A stretch of DNA of 64,000 bases, taken from NCBI RefSeq assembly GCF_014652275.1, contig NZ_BMYM01000002.1, forward strand, positions 496,001-560,000, in the 5' to 3' direction. Source of the stretch: Parahalioglobus pacificus. GTDB lineage: Bacteria; Pseudomonadota; Gammaproteobacteria; Pseudomonadales; Halieaceae. Made by a program: the position numbers and the translations under genes. Positions 9,052 to 16,460 of the stretch are shown here, piece after piece. Each line of letters opens with the position of its first letter. Positions within the stretch are counted from its first letter, which is position 1. The notes beneath the pieces are model-generated. The model saw only the letters and a list, made by a program, of their open reading frames with translations. It was not told where the DNA came from and did no database searches.

Positions 9052-9258
9052 TCAGACAGCCACCACATTTTCGGCCTGGGGACCTTTCTGGCCGGTTGTT
9101 ACGGTGAATTCAACCTTCTGGCCATCCGCCAGAGTTTTGAAACCATCGCCTTGAATGGCACTGAAGTGAACAAAGACGTCTGGGCCGTCTTCTTGCTCGA
9201 TGAAACCAAAGCCCTTGGTTTCATTGAACCATTTCACGGTACCGGTGACTGTAGACAT
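9052..9258 (-). CDS. Cold-shock domain protein (CspA family)
   Basis: The protein is 68 residues from the ATG at 9258 ([20 protein letters not shown]), the usual size for CspA-like proteins. It has both RNA-binding motifs, RNP1 (KGFGFI) and RNP2 (VFVHFS), and binds single-stranded RNA or DNA as a chaperone. An in-frame Met 45 bases upstream is not supported by family length. About 220 bases lie between it and the convergent-facing glucokinase gene, leaving room for the long leader common in csp genes; I did not recognise a clear cold box. Whether it is cold-induced or constitutive cannot be read from the sequence. Confidence 0.95.
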   Translation of the reverse strand: MSTVTGTVKWFNETKGFGFIEQEDGPDVFVHFSAIQGDGFKTLADGQKVEFTVTTGQKGPQAENVVAV

Positions 9259-9481
9259 AGACTTTTTACCTGTATAGCTGTCCCTACGCGCCAACCATGG
9301 CACATGGGAGTTTGAGTTTATTTATGCTGAACGTACCGATGAACTTGCAGGAACTTCGACCGCTGTCATAAACACCACTGGAAACCCAGCACTTTCAGTG
9401 TATCACCGCGCTTTCAGGGCGCTATGACAGCACAACAAAATAGTTTGGCAATATTTGGGCTTTTGTCGCCGCTCAATCCCG

Positions 9482-10429
9482 TTATAACGGCGCCCGCGCT
9501 GCGCCGATCAGCCCCGGTCTGGGGTGAGTGATCACGTGTATGGGTACGGCCGAGAGCTGCTGTTGTAGAGCGCCTTTGGCACTAAAGCGTTGCAGGAACT
9601 GTTCGCTCTCCAGTGCCCTCAATAGCTTGGGCGCGATGCCCCCTGCCAGATACAGTCCGCCGAAGGCGCCGGTGGCAAGTACAAAATCGCCACAGATTGA
9701 GCCAAGCAGGGCGCAGAACTGGCTAACCACATCGGTGCAGAGTTTGTCCTCACCATAAGCTGCGCTGATCGCTTCGGGCTCTCTTGCTGGGCAGGCGCAC
9801 CCTTCCTGTTCTGCCATCGTTTGATGCAAGCGCACCAGGCCTGGACCGCTGAGCAGGAGCTCGGCGTAGATGTCCGGGTAGTGTTTGAGTAAGGCGCCGA
9901 AGAGTTCAAGCTCCTGCGAATTGGCCGGCGCCAGAGAACTCATGCCCGGTTCCGCAGGTCGTACCTGCCATTGGCCAGCACTATCGAAAGCGGCGGTGGC
10001 GCCCCCTAGGCCAGTGCCCGGCCCTATCACGGCAAGCGGCGCATTGTCTGTGGGTTCCCCTGCGTTAAGAGTGACAGTGTCACTATCACTCAGGCCCGGC
10101 AGGGCGTGAGCATTTGCAGCGAAGTCGTTCAGCCAAAGGCACTGATGCAACGACAGGTCGCGACAGAACTGGCTCCGCGAAAAACGCCAGTCGATGTTGA
10201 TCATCGCAATCTGGTCACCGGTTAGGGGCGCTGCAATTGCCAGGCAGGCGCGCTGGCAGTCGATGCCGTGCTGGGCTTTCCAGGTCTTTATCAAGGCCTC
10301 GAGGCTTGGGTGATGGCGGTTGAGAAAATCCTGTTGGGCAACAAAGTGTGCGGTGCCCTCGTCATACAGCGCCAGTCGGGTGTTGGTGCCGCCAACATCT
10401 GCAACGATGCGCAAGCGAGCGCCGCTCAC
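9482..10429 (-). CDS. glk: Glucokinase
   Basis: The 315-residue enzyme phosphorylates glucose to glucose 6-phosphate. It belongs to the proteobacterial Glk family (ROK-unrelated): N-terminal phosphate loop DVGGTNTRLALYD, the sugar-binding WLNDFAANAHALP with its catalytic Asp, and GPGTGLGGATA. The C-terminal half carries GAFGGLYLAGGIAPK. Its ATG overlaps the pyk stop by four bases, so first and last steps of glycolysis are encoded side by side and probably coupled in translation. It is the last gene of a five-gene minus-strand run. Confidence 0.93.
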   Translation of the reverse strand: MSGARLRIVADVGGTNTRLALYDEGTAHFVAQQDFLNRHHPSLEALIKTWKAQHGIDCQRACLAIAAPLTGDQIAMINIDWRFSRSQFCRDLSLHQCLWLNDFAANAHALPGLSDSDTVTLNAGEPTDNAPLAVIGPGTGLGGATAAFDSAGQWQVRPAEPGMSSLAPANSQELELFGALLKHYPDIYAELLLSGPGLVRLHQTMAEQEGCACPAREPEAISAAYGEDKLCTDVVSQFCALLGSICGDFVLATGAFGGLYLAGGIAPKLLRALESEQFLQRFSAKGALQQQLSAVPIHVITHPRPGLIGAARAPL

Positions 10430-11874
10430 GAGACGGGCAGGATTTTCAGGATGTTGGTAGAGCCCGGGCGGCCCATGACCTCGCCCTTGGTCAGCAGAAT
10501 TGAGTCGCCTTTACTGAGGTAGTTGTCATCCCGCAGAAACTCGATGGCTCGCGCTTCAACCGCATCGTGATCAAAGGCGGAGGCGTCGAAGTACAGGGGG
10601 ACCACGCCGCGGCACAGGCTCAGCTTTTGTAAGGTCTTGCTGTTATGACTTAGCGCGAATATGGGCAGACCTGAGCTGAGGCGTGACATTAGCAGAGGGG
10701 TGGTGCCTGATTCCGTAAGGCAGGCAATGCCCCTGACGTTGCTGTAGTGGTTGGCGGCATAAATTGCCGACAGTGCAATGGTTTCTTGCGCGGTAGTGAA
10801 CTGCTTATCCAGGCGATAGCGCGACGTGCGCGCTACAGGGTGACGCTCGGCGCCCATGGCGGCATCTGCCATAGCCACCACAACGGCAACCGGGTAATCG
10901 CCGACCGCTGTTTCTGCCGACAGCATCACTGCATCGGTCCCATCCAGCACCGCATTGGCTACATCGAATACCTCAGCACGGGTTGGCATGGAATTGTTGA
11001 TCATCGATTCCATCATCTGCGTTGCCGTAATGACAACGCGGTCCTTGCGTCTGGCTCTGGAGATAAGGTCTTTCTGGATGCCTATGAGCTCGGCGTCGCC
11101 TACCTCAACACCCAGGTCGCCCCGTGCCACCATGACGCCAGTTGAGGCTTCGAGTATGCCGTCCAGGATATCGGTGTCGGCGACCACTTCTGCCCGTTCT
11201 ATTTTGGCGATGATGGCCGGTGTCAGCGACTGCTGTGCCAGTAGATTTTTCGCGTGCTCAATATCTTCGGTGCTGGAAACAAAGGAGACGGCAACAAAGT
11301 CTGGATTGATAGCAGGGAAGCCGGCGATATCGGCCATGTCTTTTTCGGTGAGTGCGGGTGCTGCAAGGCCACCGCCGAGTCGATTAATGCCTTTTCGTGA
11401 ACCTAGCTTGCCACCCACTGCCACGGTACAGTCAGCGCCGCGCGGTTCCACATCGTCGACGCGTAGTCGAATCCGGCCGTCGTCCAGCAACAGGGTATCG
11501 CCGGGCTCAATGGAGTCGATCAGTGCCGGAAAATCCAGATTCACGCCGCGCGCGTTGCCACTATCTGGCGGCACATCGAGATCCAGTCGAAACCTGTCAC
11601 CCTCGGCCAATTGCACAGCACCCTCTTTGAAGCTGCTGATACGTATTTTGGGTCCCTGAAGATCTGCCAGTATGCCGACATAACGGCCAGCCAGCTGGGC
11701 CTGCTTGCGAATGCGCTTCGCTACCGTAGCGTGCTGTTCGATACTCCCGTGGCTGAAATTGAGCCGGAATACGTTCACGCCCGCTTCGATCAGGCGGGCA
11801 ATCATGTCCTCGGACTCGCTGGCGGGGCCGACGGTGGCCACGATTTTTGTACGTCGGTTGACGCGCTTGTTCAT
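10426..11874 (-). CDS. pyk: Pyruvate kinase
   Basis: The 482-residue enzyme makes pyruvate and ATP from phosphoenolpyruvate. Motifs in order: KIVATVGPASES at the N-terminus, FRLNFSHGS, the catalytic region IIAKIERAEV, MVARGDLGVEVG, ITATQMMESM, and TRAEVFDVANAVLDGTDAVMLSAETAVG, then the allosteric C-terminal domain. Length and order match full bacterial pyruvate kinases of the PykA type. Its start overlaps the upstream YjbR-like gene by four bases and its stop overlaps glk by four bases, a chain suggesting one mRNA and linked expression. Confidence 0.96.
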   Translation of the reverse strand: MNKRVNRRTKIVATVGPASESEDMIARLIEAGVNVFRLNFSHGSIEQHATVAKRIRKQAQLAGRYVGILADLQGPKIRISSFKEGAVQLAEGDRFRLDLDVPPDSGNARGVNLDFPALIDSIEPGDTLLLDDGRIRLRVDDVEPRGADCTVAVGGKLGSRKGINRLGGGLAAPALTEKDMADIAGFPAINPDFVAVSFVSSTEDIEHAKNLLAQQSLTPAIIAKIERAEVVADTDILDGILEASTGVMVARGDLGVEVGDAELIGIQKDLISRARRKDRVVITATQMMESMINNSMPTRAEVFDVANAVLDGTDAVMLSAETAVGDYPVAVVVAMADAAMGAERHPVARTSRYRLDKQFTTAQETIALSAIYAANHYSNVRGIACLTESGTTPLLMSRLSSGLPIFALSHNSKTLQKLSLCRGVVPLYFDASAFDHDAVEARAIEFLRDDNYLSKGDSILLTKGEVMGRPGSTNILKILPVS

Positions 11875-12248
11875 TTGGCAGCGTCTCCGTACGCAATGGC
11901 GAGTGAAGTGCGTGCCGCTTTCGGCAGTCCTTTGACGACTAGTCGGTAGGAGTTATCTATCATGCGTTCCACTTCACTGTTGGGGATGGACCCGTCCAGC
12001 ACTACGGTATTCCAGTGCCGTTTATTCATATGGTAGCCGGGTAATACGGCCGGAAAGATATCCCGCAGTATCAGCGCTTCTTCCGGGTCACACTTGAGAT
12101 TCATTCTGGCGGGCTTACCCACAGCTTCGCTCAAGGTGGCGAACATCTTACCGCGTATTTTTATCACCAGAACATCGGGCCCGAACGGGATGTCTTCCTT
12201 GGCTTCAGGCTTGCCGATGAGGTAGCTACGCGCGCTGTCGTAGTTCAT
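11871..12248 (-). CDS. MmcQ/YjbR family protein
   Basis: This 125-residue cytoplasmic protein has the YjbR/CyaY-like fold signature: MFATLSEAVGKPARMNLKCDPEEALIL in the first half and PGYHMNKRHWNTVVLDGSIP in the second, including the conserved HMNKRHW. Members bind DNA in some reports, but their role is not settled. It overlaps glpQ upstream and pyk downstream by four bases each, so it is embedded in a coupled operon. That placement suggests co-expression with sugar metabolism but does not prove function. Confidence 0.85.
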   Translation of the reverse strand: MNYDSARSYLIGKPEAKEDIPFGPDVLVIKIRGKMFATLSEAVGKPARMNLKCDPEEALILRDIFPAVLPGYHMNKRHWNTVVLDGSIPNSEVERMIDNSYRLVVKGLPKAARTSLAIAYGDAAK

Positions 12249-13279
12249 TGCTGCGCTGGGGGTTGATCAATGAATTGCCGGGTGAGGTCCGGAAAATCGG
12301 TGAAGGCGCCGTCCACTTTTAACTGTACGAACAGGATGTTGTGCAGCGCGTCGATAGTATCGATCCCTGGAGGCAGTTGGTCTTGGCGAATGGTGTAAGG
12401 GTGAACCACCAGGCCCCGCGCGTGGGCGCGTTCCACCAGGTCGGTCGTTCGTGCTTTCCCGTTGTCGTCCCGCCCCAGGTACAGCTGCATGATCCAGGGT
12501 CCAATGCCGTCTGCATAGGTAGCGATGTCGTCCAGTCCGCTATCGCTGCGCAAGGCGTCGTAGTCGACGTTACTGTCTTCACCCCAGTCGTTCTCTGCAA
12601 TCAGCTGTATCAGCGGCAGGTCTGTCTTGCTCTTGAGTGATCGCAGCGTCGCATCGTCAAAGCATTGCAGGAACACTTGTTCAGATAGTGCGGCATACCC
12701 TGTCCTCTCCAGGACTGAAAGTATGGCGGCTGCCATATCCTGGCCTTCCCGGAGGTGAAAGTTCGGCGCTTTCAGTTCGATGTACAGACCAGTCCGGCGT
12801 TCTCTGCTGGCGTCCAGTCCGGCGATCAGAAGAATTTCCTCTTCCAGCGTAGGAACTGGCAGGAAAGGGACTTGCAGGGGATAGCGGTCGGGATAAACGG
12901 CGCGGCGCTGATTACCCGCCTCACGGTTGGTGCGCTCGTGCGCACTCAGTTGCTTGATCTCTGCCAGTGAAAAGTCGATGGCGTAGTAGCGACCATCGGC
13001 TCTGGCTCGCTCGGGAAATACCTGCTCCACGTCGGTGGTGGATTCCAGGTAGATATCATGCAAGACGATAGGCACCCCGTCAGCAGTCAGCACCACATCC
13101 TGCTCGATGTAGTCGGCGCCCATGGCGTGCGCCAGGGCCTTTGCAGCCAATGTGTGTTCGGGGAGATAACCACTGGCACCGCGGTGAGCGATGACCAGTG
13201 GTTGTGCTTTAAGCGACATGGAGAAAGTGCACCCTATTAGCGCCAGCAGAATCAGCTGTGTTGGCAAGGTGCACTTCAT
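12245..13279 (-). CDS. glpQ: Glycerophosphodiester phosphodiesterase
   Basis: The 344-residue enzyme hydrolyses glycerophosphodiesters to glycerol 3-phosphate and an alcohol. A signal peptide (LILLALIGCTFSMSLKAQP) indicates export to the periplasm. The GDPD core begins at once with VIAHRGASGYLPEHTLAA and EQDVVLTADGVPIVLHD, giving the catalytic His and the metal-binding Glu and Asp; a later TGLYIELKAP block adds another metal ligand. Length and plan match periplasmic GlpQ, not the shorter cytoplasmic UgpQ. It follows the substrate-binding protein gene by 13 bases and overlaps the YjbR-like gene. A Cys in the signal region is not in a good lipobox context. Confidence 0.92.
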   Translation of the reverse strand: MKCTLPTQLILLALIGCTFSMSLKAQPLVIAHRGASGYLPEHTLAAKALAHAMGADYIEQDVVLTADGVPIVLHDIYLESTTDVEQVFPERARADGRYYAIDFSLAEIKQLSAHERTNREAGNQRRAVYPDRYPLQVPFLPVPTLEEEILLIAGLDASRERRTGLYIELKAPNFHLREGQDMAAAILSVLERTGYAALSEQVFLQCFDDATLRSLKSKTDLPLIQLIAENDWGEDSNVDYDALRSDSGLDDIATYADGIGPWIMQLYLGRDDNGKARTTDLVERAHARGLVVHPYTIRQDQLPPGIDTIDALHNILFVQLKVDGAFTDFPDLTRQFIDQPPAQQ

Positions 13280-13292
13280 GTCTCATACGCTG

Positions 13293-14102
13293 TTAGGGAA
13301 GGGCCGCAACCCAGCTGTTGTTCTCGAACCACTTCTTGCGAATCTTCGCCAGGATGCCGACCTTTCCATAGGCGTCCAGGTAGTTGTCTACCAGGTTGCG
13401 AAACTCGGGGTCGCCGGATTTTACAGCGATGCCAACAGGCTCAATGGTCAGCGGCTTGTCCAGAGTCACAAAGCCAGCATCGGGGTAGCGCAGAACCGTC
13501 AATACGCACACGGGCATATCAGCGACCATGCCGTCTACGGTGCCTTCGTTGATCATCTTAATGCCTTCCTCGTAGGTATTGAGCTCGACCAGTGTTGCCT
13601 CGGGGGCTGCAGTGGTAACGAAGTCAGAGGAGGTAGAGTTCTTCAGGGCCGCCAGCTTGAGGTCCTTGCGGTTGAACTGGTCTGCCTCTGAAACTTTTGC
13701 CAAGACACTGTTCTTGGTGAGTATGGACTTGCCCGACATCATGTAGGGGCCGACAAACGACACGTACTCCGCGCGCTGCGGCGTGATTGCCATGCCGGAA
13801 ATCACGATATCGACTTCATCGTTTTCCAGTGCTTCAAGCAGTTTCCCGAAGGGGTAGCGCTTCAGCTCTGGCTTGACCTTCATGGCGCCGGCCAGTGCAA
13901 CGCCCAGATCGACGTCAAAGCCCATTGGCACGCCTTCGCGGTTTACCACGTTGAAAGGTGGCTGGTCGCCGGACATCCCGATACGCAGCGTCTTGAAGTC
14001 GATAACGCGCTGTAGAGTGTCGCCGGCTATGGCGCCAGCAGGTAGCAGGCTGCTGCTAATCAGCGCGAGACCCAATGCCAGCGCTTTGATGAGATTTGTC
14101 AT
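13293..14102 (-). CDS. Periplasmic solute-binding protein, SBP_bac_3 family
   Basis: The 269-residue protein has a signal peptide (LIKALALGLALISSSLLPAGAIAG) and then a single family 3 solute-binding domain: LRIGMSGDQPPFNVVNREGV with the usual PPF, GFDVDLGVALA, VDIVISGMAITPQRAEYVSF, and a late WF motif at the C-terminus. Such proteins bind amino acids or other small polar solutes for ABC importers. No permease or ATPase gene lies beside it. It may instead serve a transporter elsewhere or act as a sensor. It heads the minus-strand run that continues with glpQ and pyk. Confidence 0.88.
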   Translation of the reverse strand: MTNLIKALALGLALISSSLLPAGAIAGDTLQRVIDFKTLRIGMSGDQPPFNVVNREGVPMGFDVDLGVALAGAMKVKPELKRYPFGKLLEALENDEVDIVISGMAITPQRAEYVSFVGPYMMSGKSILTKNSVLAKVSEADQFNRKDLKLAALKNSTSSDFVTTAAPEATLVELNTYEEGIKMINEGTVDGMVADMPVCVLTVLRYPDAGFVTLDKPLTIEPVGIAVKSGDPEFRNLVDNYLDAYGKVGILAKIRKKWFENNSWVAALP

Positions 14103-14225
14103 GTGGGTGCCTCCAGGGCAGTGTCTGTGTTGGAACGGATGCTGTTTGCGTTTGAGTGTAGTGGTTAGGCGGTGCGATAGCCAAAAACTTTTGGCACACT
14201 GCGCGGCGGAAAAGAGGGATTAGCC

Positions 14226-14900
14226 GTGATCAGCGCTTTTGAATCTATAAGAATTTCTACACCGGATGTCGCCGAAGCATCGAGGCAGTTGGCAATTCTG
14301 CTGGGTGCCCCGGCCGTGGGCGAGGCGGGTAATCTGTTCCTCCTTCAAAACACAGCTATTGACCTGGTGGCGGGCGATGGCGGCGATAGCGTGATCACCT
14401 CTCTGGCAATGTTGGCCGATAAGCCCCAGGAAAGGCTCCCGCCCTTTGCGCAGCGGCATCACTCAGTGATGGCGACGTCGGAACTTGATGCTTTCCGCAC
14501 TGATTCAGATGCTGTCAGCCAGTTGGCGGTGGATCATGTGGTGGTTCAGGTGCGCGACGCTGATGCGGCCATAGCGCTATACCGGGACACGCTGGGCATT
14601 CGTCTGGCATTGGATAAGGAAGTACCCCAGTGGGGCGGCCGTATGCTGTTCTTCCGCGCTGGCAAGATGACGCTGGAGGTGATTGCAAACCCTGAAAAGG
14701 GCCCCGCGGAGCCCAGCTTCTGGGGCATTGCACTGCAATGTCCCGATTTAGAGGCAACGGCTGCGCGTTTACAGTCGGCGCGGGTTGAACTGTCGGAAAT
14801 CAGGGACGGTCGCAAACCCGGTACCCGGGTCGCGACCCTAAAGAGCCACTGCCTTGGATTGCCGACCTTGTTGATTCAGCCGGCGGCTTCCACTACGTGA
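14226..14900 (+). CDS. VOC family (glyoxalase-like) protein
   Basis: The 224-residue protein carries two related halves of the vicinal-oxygen-chelate type. The second half is clear (VDHVVVQVRDADAAIALYRDTLGIRLAL through LEVIANPE); the first half is a weaker repeat near residues 1-70. It starts at GTG with GAGGG about a dozen bases upstream. VOC proteins include glyoxalases, dioxygenases and resistance proteins, and the substrate here cannot be read. Its end overlaps the end of the convergent DUF3012 gene by eight bases. A second VOC gene lies 370 bases downstream. Confidence 0.82.
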   Translation: MISAFESIRISTPDVAEASRQLAILLGAPAVGEAGNLFLLQNTAIDLVAGDGGDSVITSLAMLADKPQERLPPFAQRHHSVMATSELDAFRTDSDAVSQLAVDHVVVQVRDADAAIALYRDTLGIRLALDKEVPQWGGRMLFFRAGKMTLEVIANPEKGPAEPSFWGIALQCPDLEATAARLQSARVELSEIRDGRKPGTRVATLKSHCLGLPTLLIQPAASTT

Positions 14901-15156
14901 CGCAGTGCTTGGCGTAGTCTGCCGCCTCACTGGCGCTCCAGTCGCCTTTGTCTTTCTTTTCCAATTCGCCACACCATGCCTCGGAGCCAATGGTGGTGGA
15001 ATCCAACACACAGTGCTTGGCGAACACTTTGCCGTCGTCGAGGGTTAACTCGGTCATGGGCTTTTCTTTCATTTCCTCGCACCAGGCCTCACTGCCGGGC
15101 TCTACACTGCAAGCGCCGAGGGCTAGTACGGCTAAGAGGGCAATCATTACTCGCAT
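14893..15156 (-). CDS. Lipoprotein with two tandem DUF3012 repeats
   Basis: The 87-residue product begins at the ATG at 15156 (MRVMIALLAVLALGAC), with a clear lipobox LGAC; a start 60 bases upstream would bury it. After the lipobox come two copies of one small module: residues from SEAWCEEMKEKP to KHCV and from SEAWCGELEKKD to AKHCV, each with the same two cysteines and an A-K-H-C-V end. DUF3012 proteins usually have one copy, so this looks like an internal duplication, with the copies now clearly diverged. The paired cysteines may form a disulfide in the periplasm. Function is unknown. It is convergent with the VOC gene and overlaps its last bases. Confidence 0.82.
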   Translation of the reverse strand: MRVMIALLAVLALGACSVEPGSEAWCEEMKEKPMTELTLDDGKVFAKHCVLDSTTIGSEAWCGELEKKDKGDWSASEAADYAKHCVT

Positions 15157-15271
15157 GGGTTTGCCCCTGTTATTTTTGTAATCGTCTGAGTATGGCACTC
15201 TTATTCGCACTGGCAAATACGCGGCCCGGCGATTGCGCTATGCTTCTGCTGCACACAATACGGAGTGACCT

Positions 15272-16207
15272 ATGCGAACATTGTGGTTGGTGACTGCTAT
15301 GGCTATCGGGCTGGCGGCCTGTGCCAGCACCCAGTTTGATATCCCGGCCATTTCGCCGCCCGGCAAGGGCGAGGCACTGCCGGGAAAAATTGTTTGGCAT
15401 GACCTGATATCCGACACACCCCAGCAGACCCGCGAGTTTTATGGCGAGCTCTTTGGCTGGGAGTTTGATGATCTGGCCATCGTGGGCGCCAACTATGCCC
15501 TGATTCGTCACCGCGGCCGGGTCATTGGCGGACTGGTAGACCAGAACCGCTTGCCCGCCACCGCAGACATCTCCCAGTGGGTGGTTGCCTTGTCGGTCGC
15601 TGACGCAGAGCGTGCGGCGTCGACGGTAGAAGACGCGGGCGGAACCGTCTTTACGCCGCCAACATCCCTTGGCGACAGAGGCATTATCAGCGTTGTTGCA
15701 GATCCACAGGGTGCGGTTCTGGCTTTGCTGCAAACCGACGGCGAAGATCCGGCGGATCGCTCCACCCGAGTGGGCGATGGCGAGTTCCTCTGGAACGAGA
15801 TGTGGTCCAGCGATGCCGACGCCTCCGTGGCGTTTTACCAAAAGTTGGCCAGCTTTCAGATGGAGGAATTGACGGCCCAGGGTGTGTCCGCGCCGGTGGA
15901 TTACCACGTGTTGAGTAGTCAGGGTTCTCCGCGCATGGGCATTCGTCAGCGCCCCGCCGATGATGTGCCACCCGTGTGGATCAGCTATTTGCGGGTTGCG
16001 GACGAGGCTGCCCTACGTGACAAGGTGAGTCGCGTGCCTGCGCTGGGCGGTGAGGTCCTGGTGCCGGTTACGCAGCGTCCCGGTGGTGGTTTTTTGGCGG
16101 TGATCGCTGGTCCCTCGGGCGCGGGAATTGCCCTGCAAACATGGCCAGAACAGGGCAAGCCGCGCCGTGTCAGCCAGCTAACAGTTCAACAGGGAGGTGA
16201 GTCATGA
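15272..16207 (+). CDS. VOC family lipoprotein (two glyoxalase-like domains)
   Basis: The 311-residue protein starts with a lipoprotein signal (LWLVTAMAIGLAACAS), so it is predicted to be anchored in the envelope. Two VOC-type halves follow: the first at about residues 40-155 (WHDLISDTPQQTREFYGELFGWEF), the second at about 170-290 (WNEMWSSDADASVAFYQKLA). This arrangement resembles the CFP-30/hydroxylase-type double-VOC proteins, but most of those are cytoplasmic; a lipid-anchored form is less usual. Its stop overlaps the next small lipoprotein gene (ATGA), so the pair is coupled. No substrate can be assigned. Confidence 0.82.
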   Translation: MRTLWLVTAMAIGLAACASTQFDIPAISPPGKGEALPGKIVWHDLISDTPQQTREFYGELFGWEFDDLAIVGANYALIRHRGRVIGGLVDQNRLPATADISQWVVALSVADAERAASTVEDAGGTVFTPPTSLGDRGIISVVADPQGAVLALLQTDGEDPADRSTRVGDGEFLWNEMWSSDADASVAFYQKLASFQMEELTAQGVSAPVDYHVLSSQGSPRMGIRQRPADDVPPVWISYLRVADEAALRDKVSRVPALGGEVLVPVTQRPGGGFLAVIAGPSGAGIALQTWPEQGKPRRVSQLTVQQGGES

Positions 16208-16380
16208 GAGTTCTGCAACGACTACGCTGGGTTTTGCTGGCTATAGTGATGCTGTCCTTGAGTGGCTGCAGCGACCCCCATGTATACGGCAGCATTGGCG
16301 TATCGTCGGGCTATGGCAGCTACGGAGGTTGGGGCTCGGGTGTGCACACCAGCATCTCAGTGGGTGGGCGCATTCGCTGA
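16204..16380 (+). CDS. Small Gly/Ser-rich lipoprotein, 58 residues
   Basis: A short frame overlaps the stop of the preceding VOC lipoprotein by four bases (ATGA). It encodes a basic N-terminus (MRVLQRLRW), a hydrophobic stretch and a good lipobox (LSLSGCSD), then a 36-residue tail rich in Gly, Ser and Tyr, including YGSIGVSSGYGSYGGWGSG, and ends in Gly-Arg-Ile-Arg. The signal, lipobox and coupled start argue that it is real despite its size. It ends 34 bases before a strong terminator, so it closes the two-gene unit. No function is recognised. Confidence 0.72.
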   Translation: MRVLQRLRWVLLAIVMLSLSGCSDPHVYGSIGVSSGYGSYGGWGSGVHTSISVGGRIR

Positions 16381-16414
16381 ATCAGCCCAACCAGCGGACA
16401 CCTAAAAATTACTC

Positions 16415-16444
16415 AATAAAAAAGGGGGCATTGCCCCCTTTTTT
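16415..16444. terminator. Bidirectional rho-independent terminator
   Basis: A stem of GGGGGC and GCCCCC around an ATT loop is extended by a six-A tract on the left and a six-T tract on the right, so it can end transcription from both sides. It serves the VOC-lipoprotein unit on the plus strand and the aldehyde dehydrogenase gene on the minus strand. Thirty bases here (16414-16443) are identical to those of the terminator at 48866-48895. Confidence 0.92.
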
Positions 16445-16460
16445 GGTCTGCCTCTAGCGC

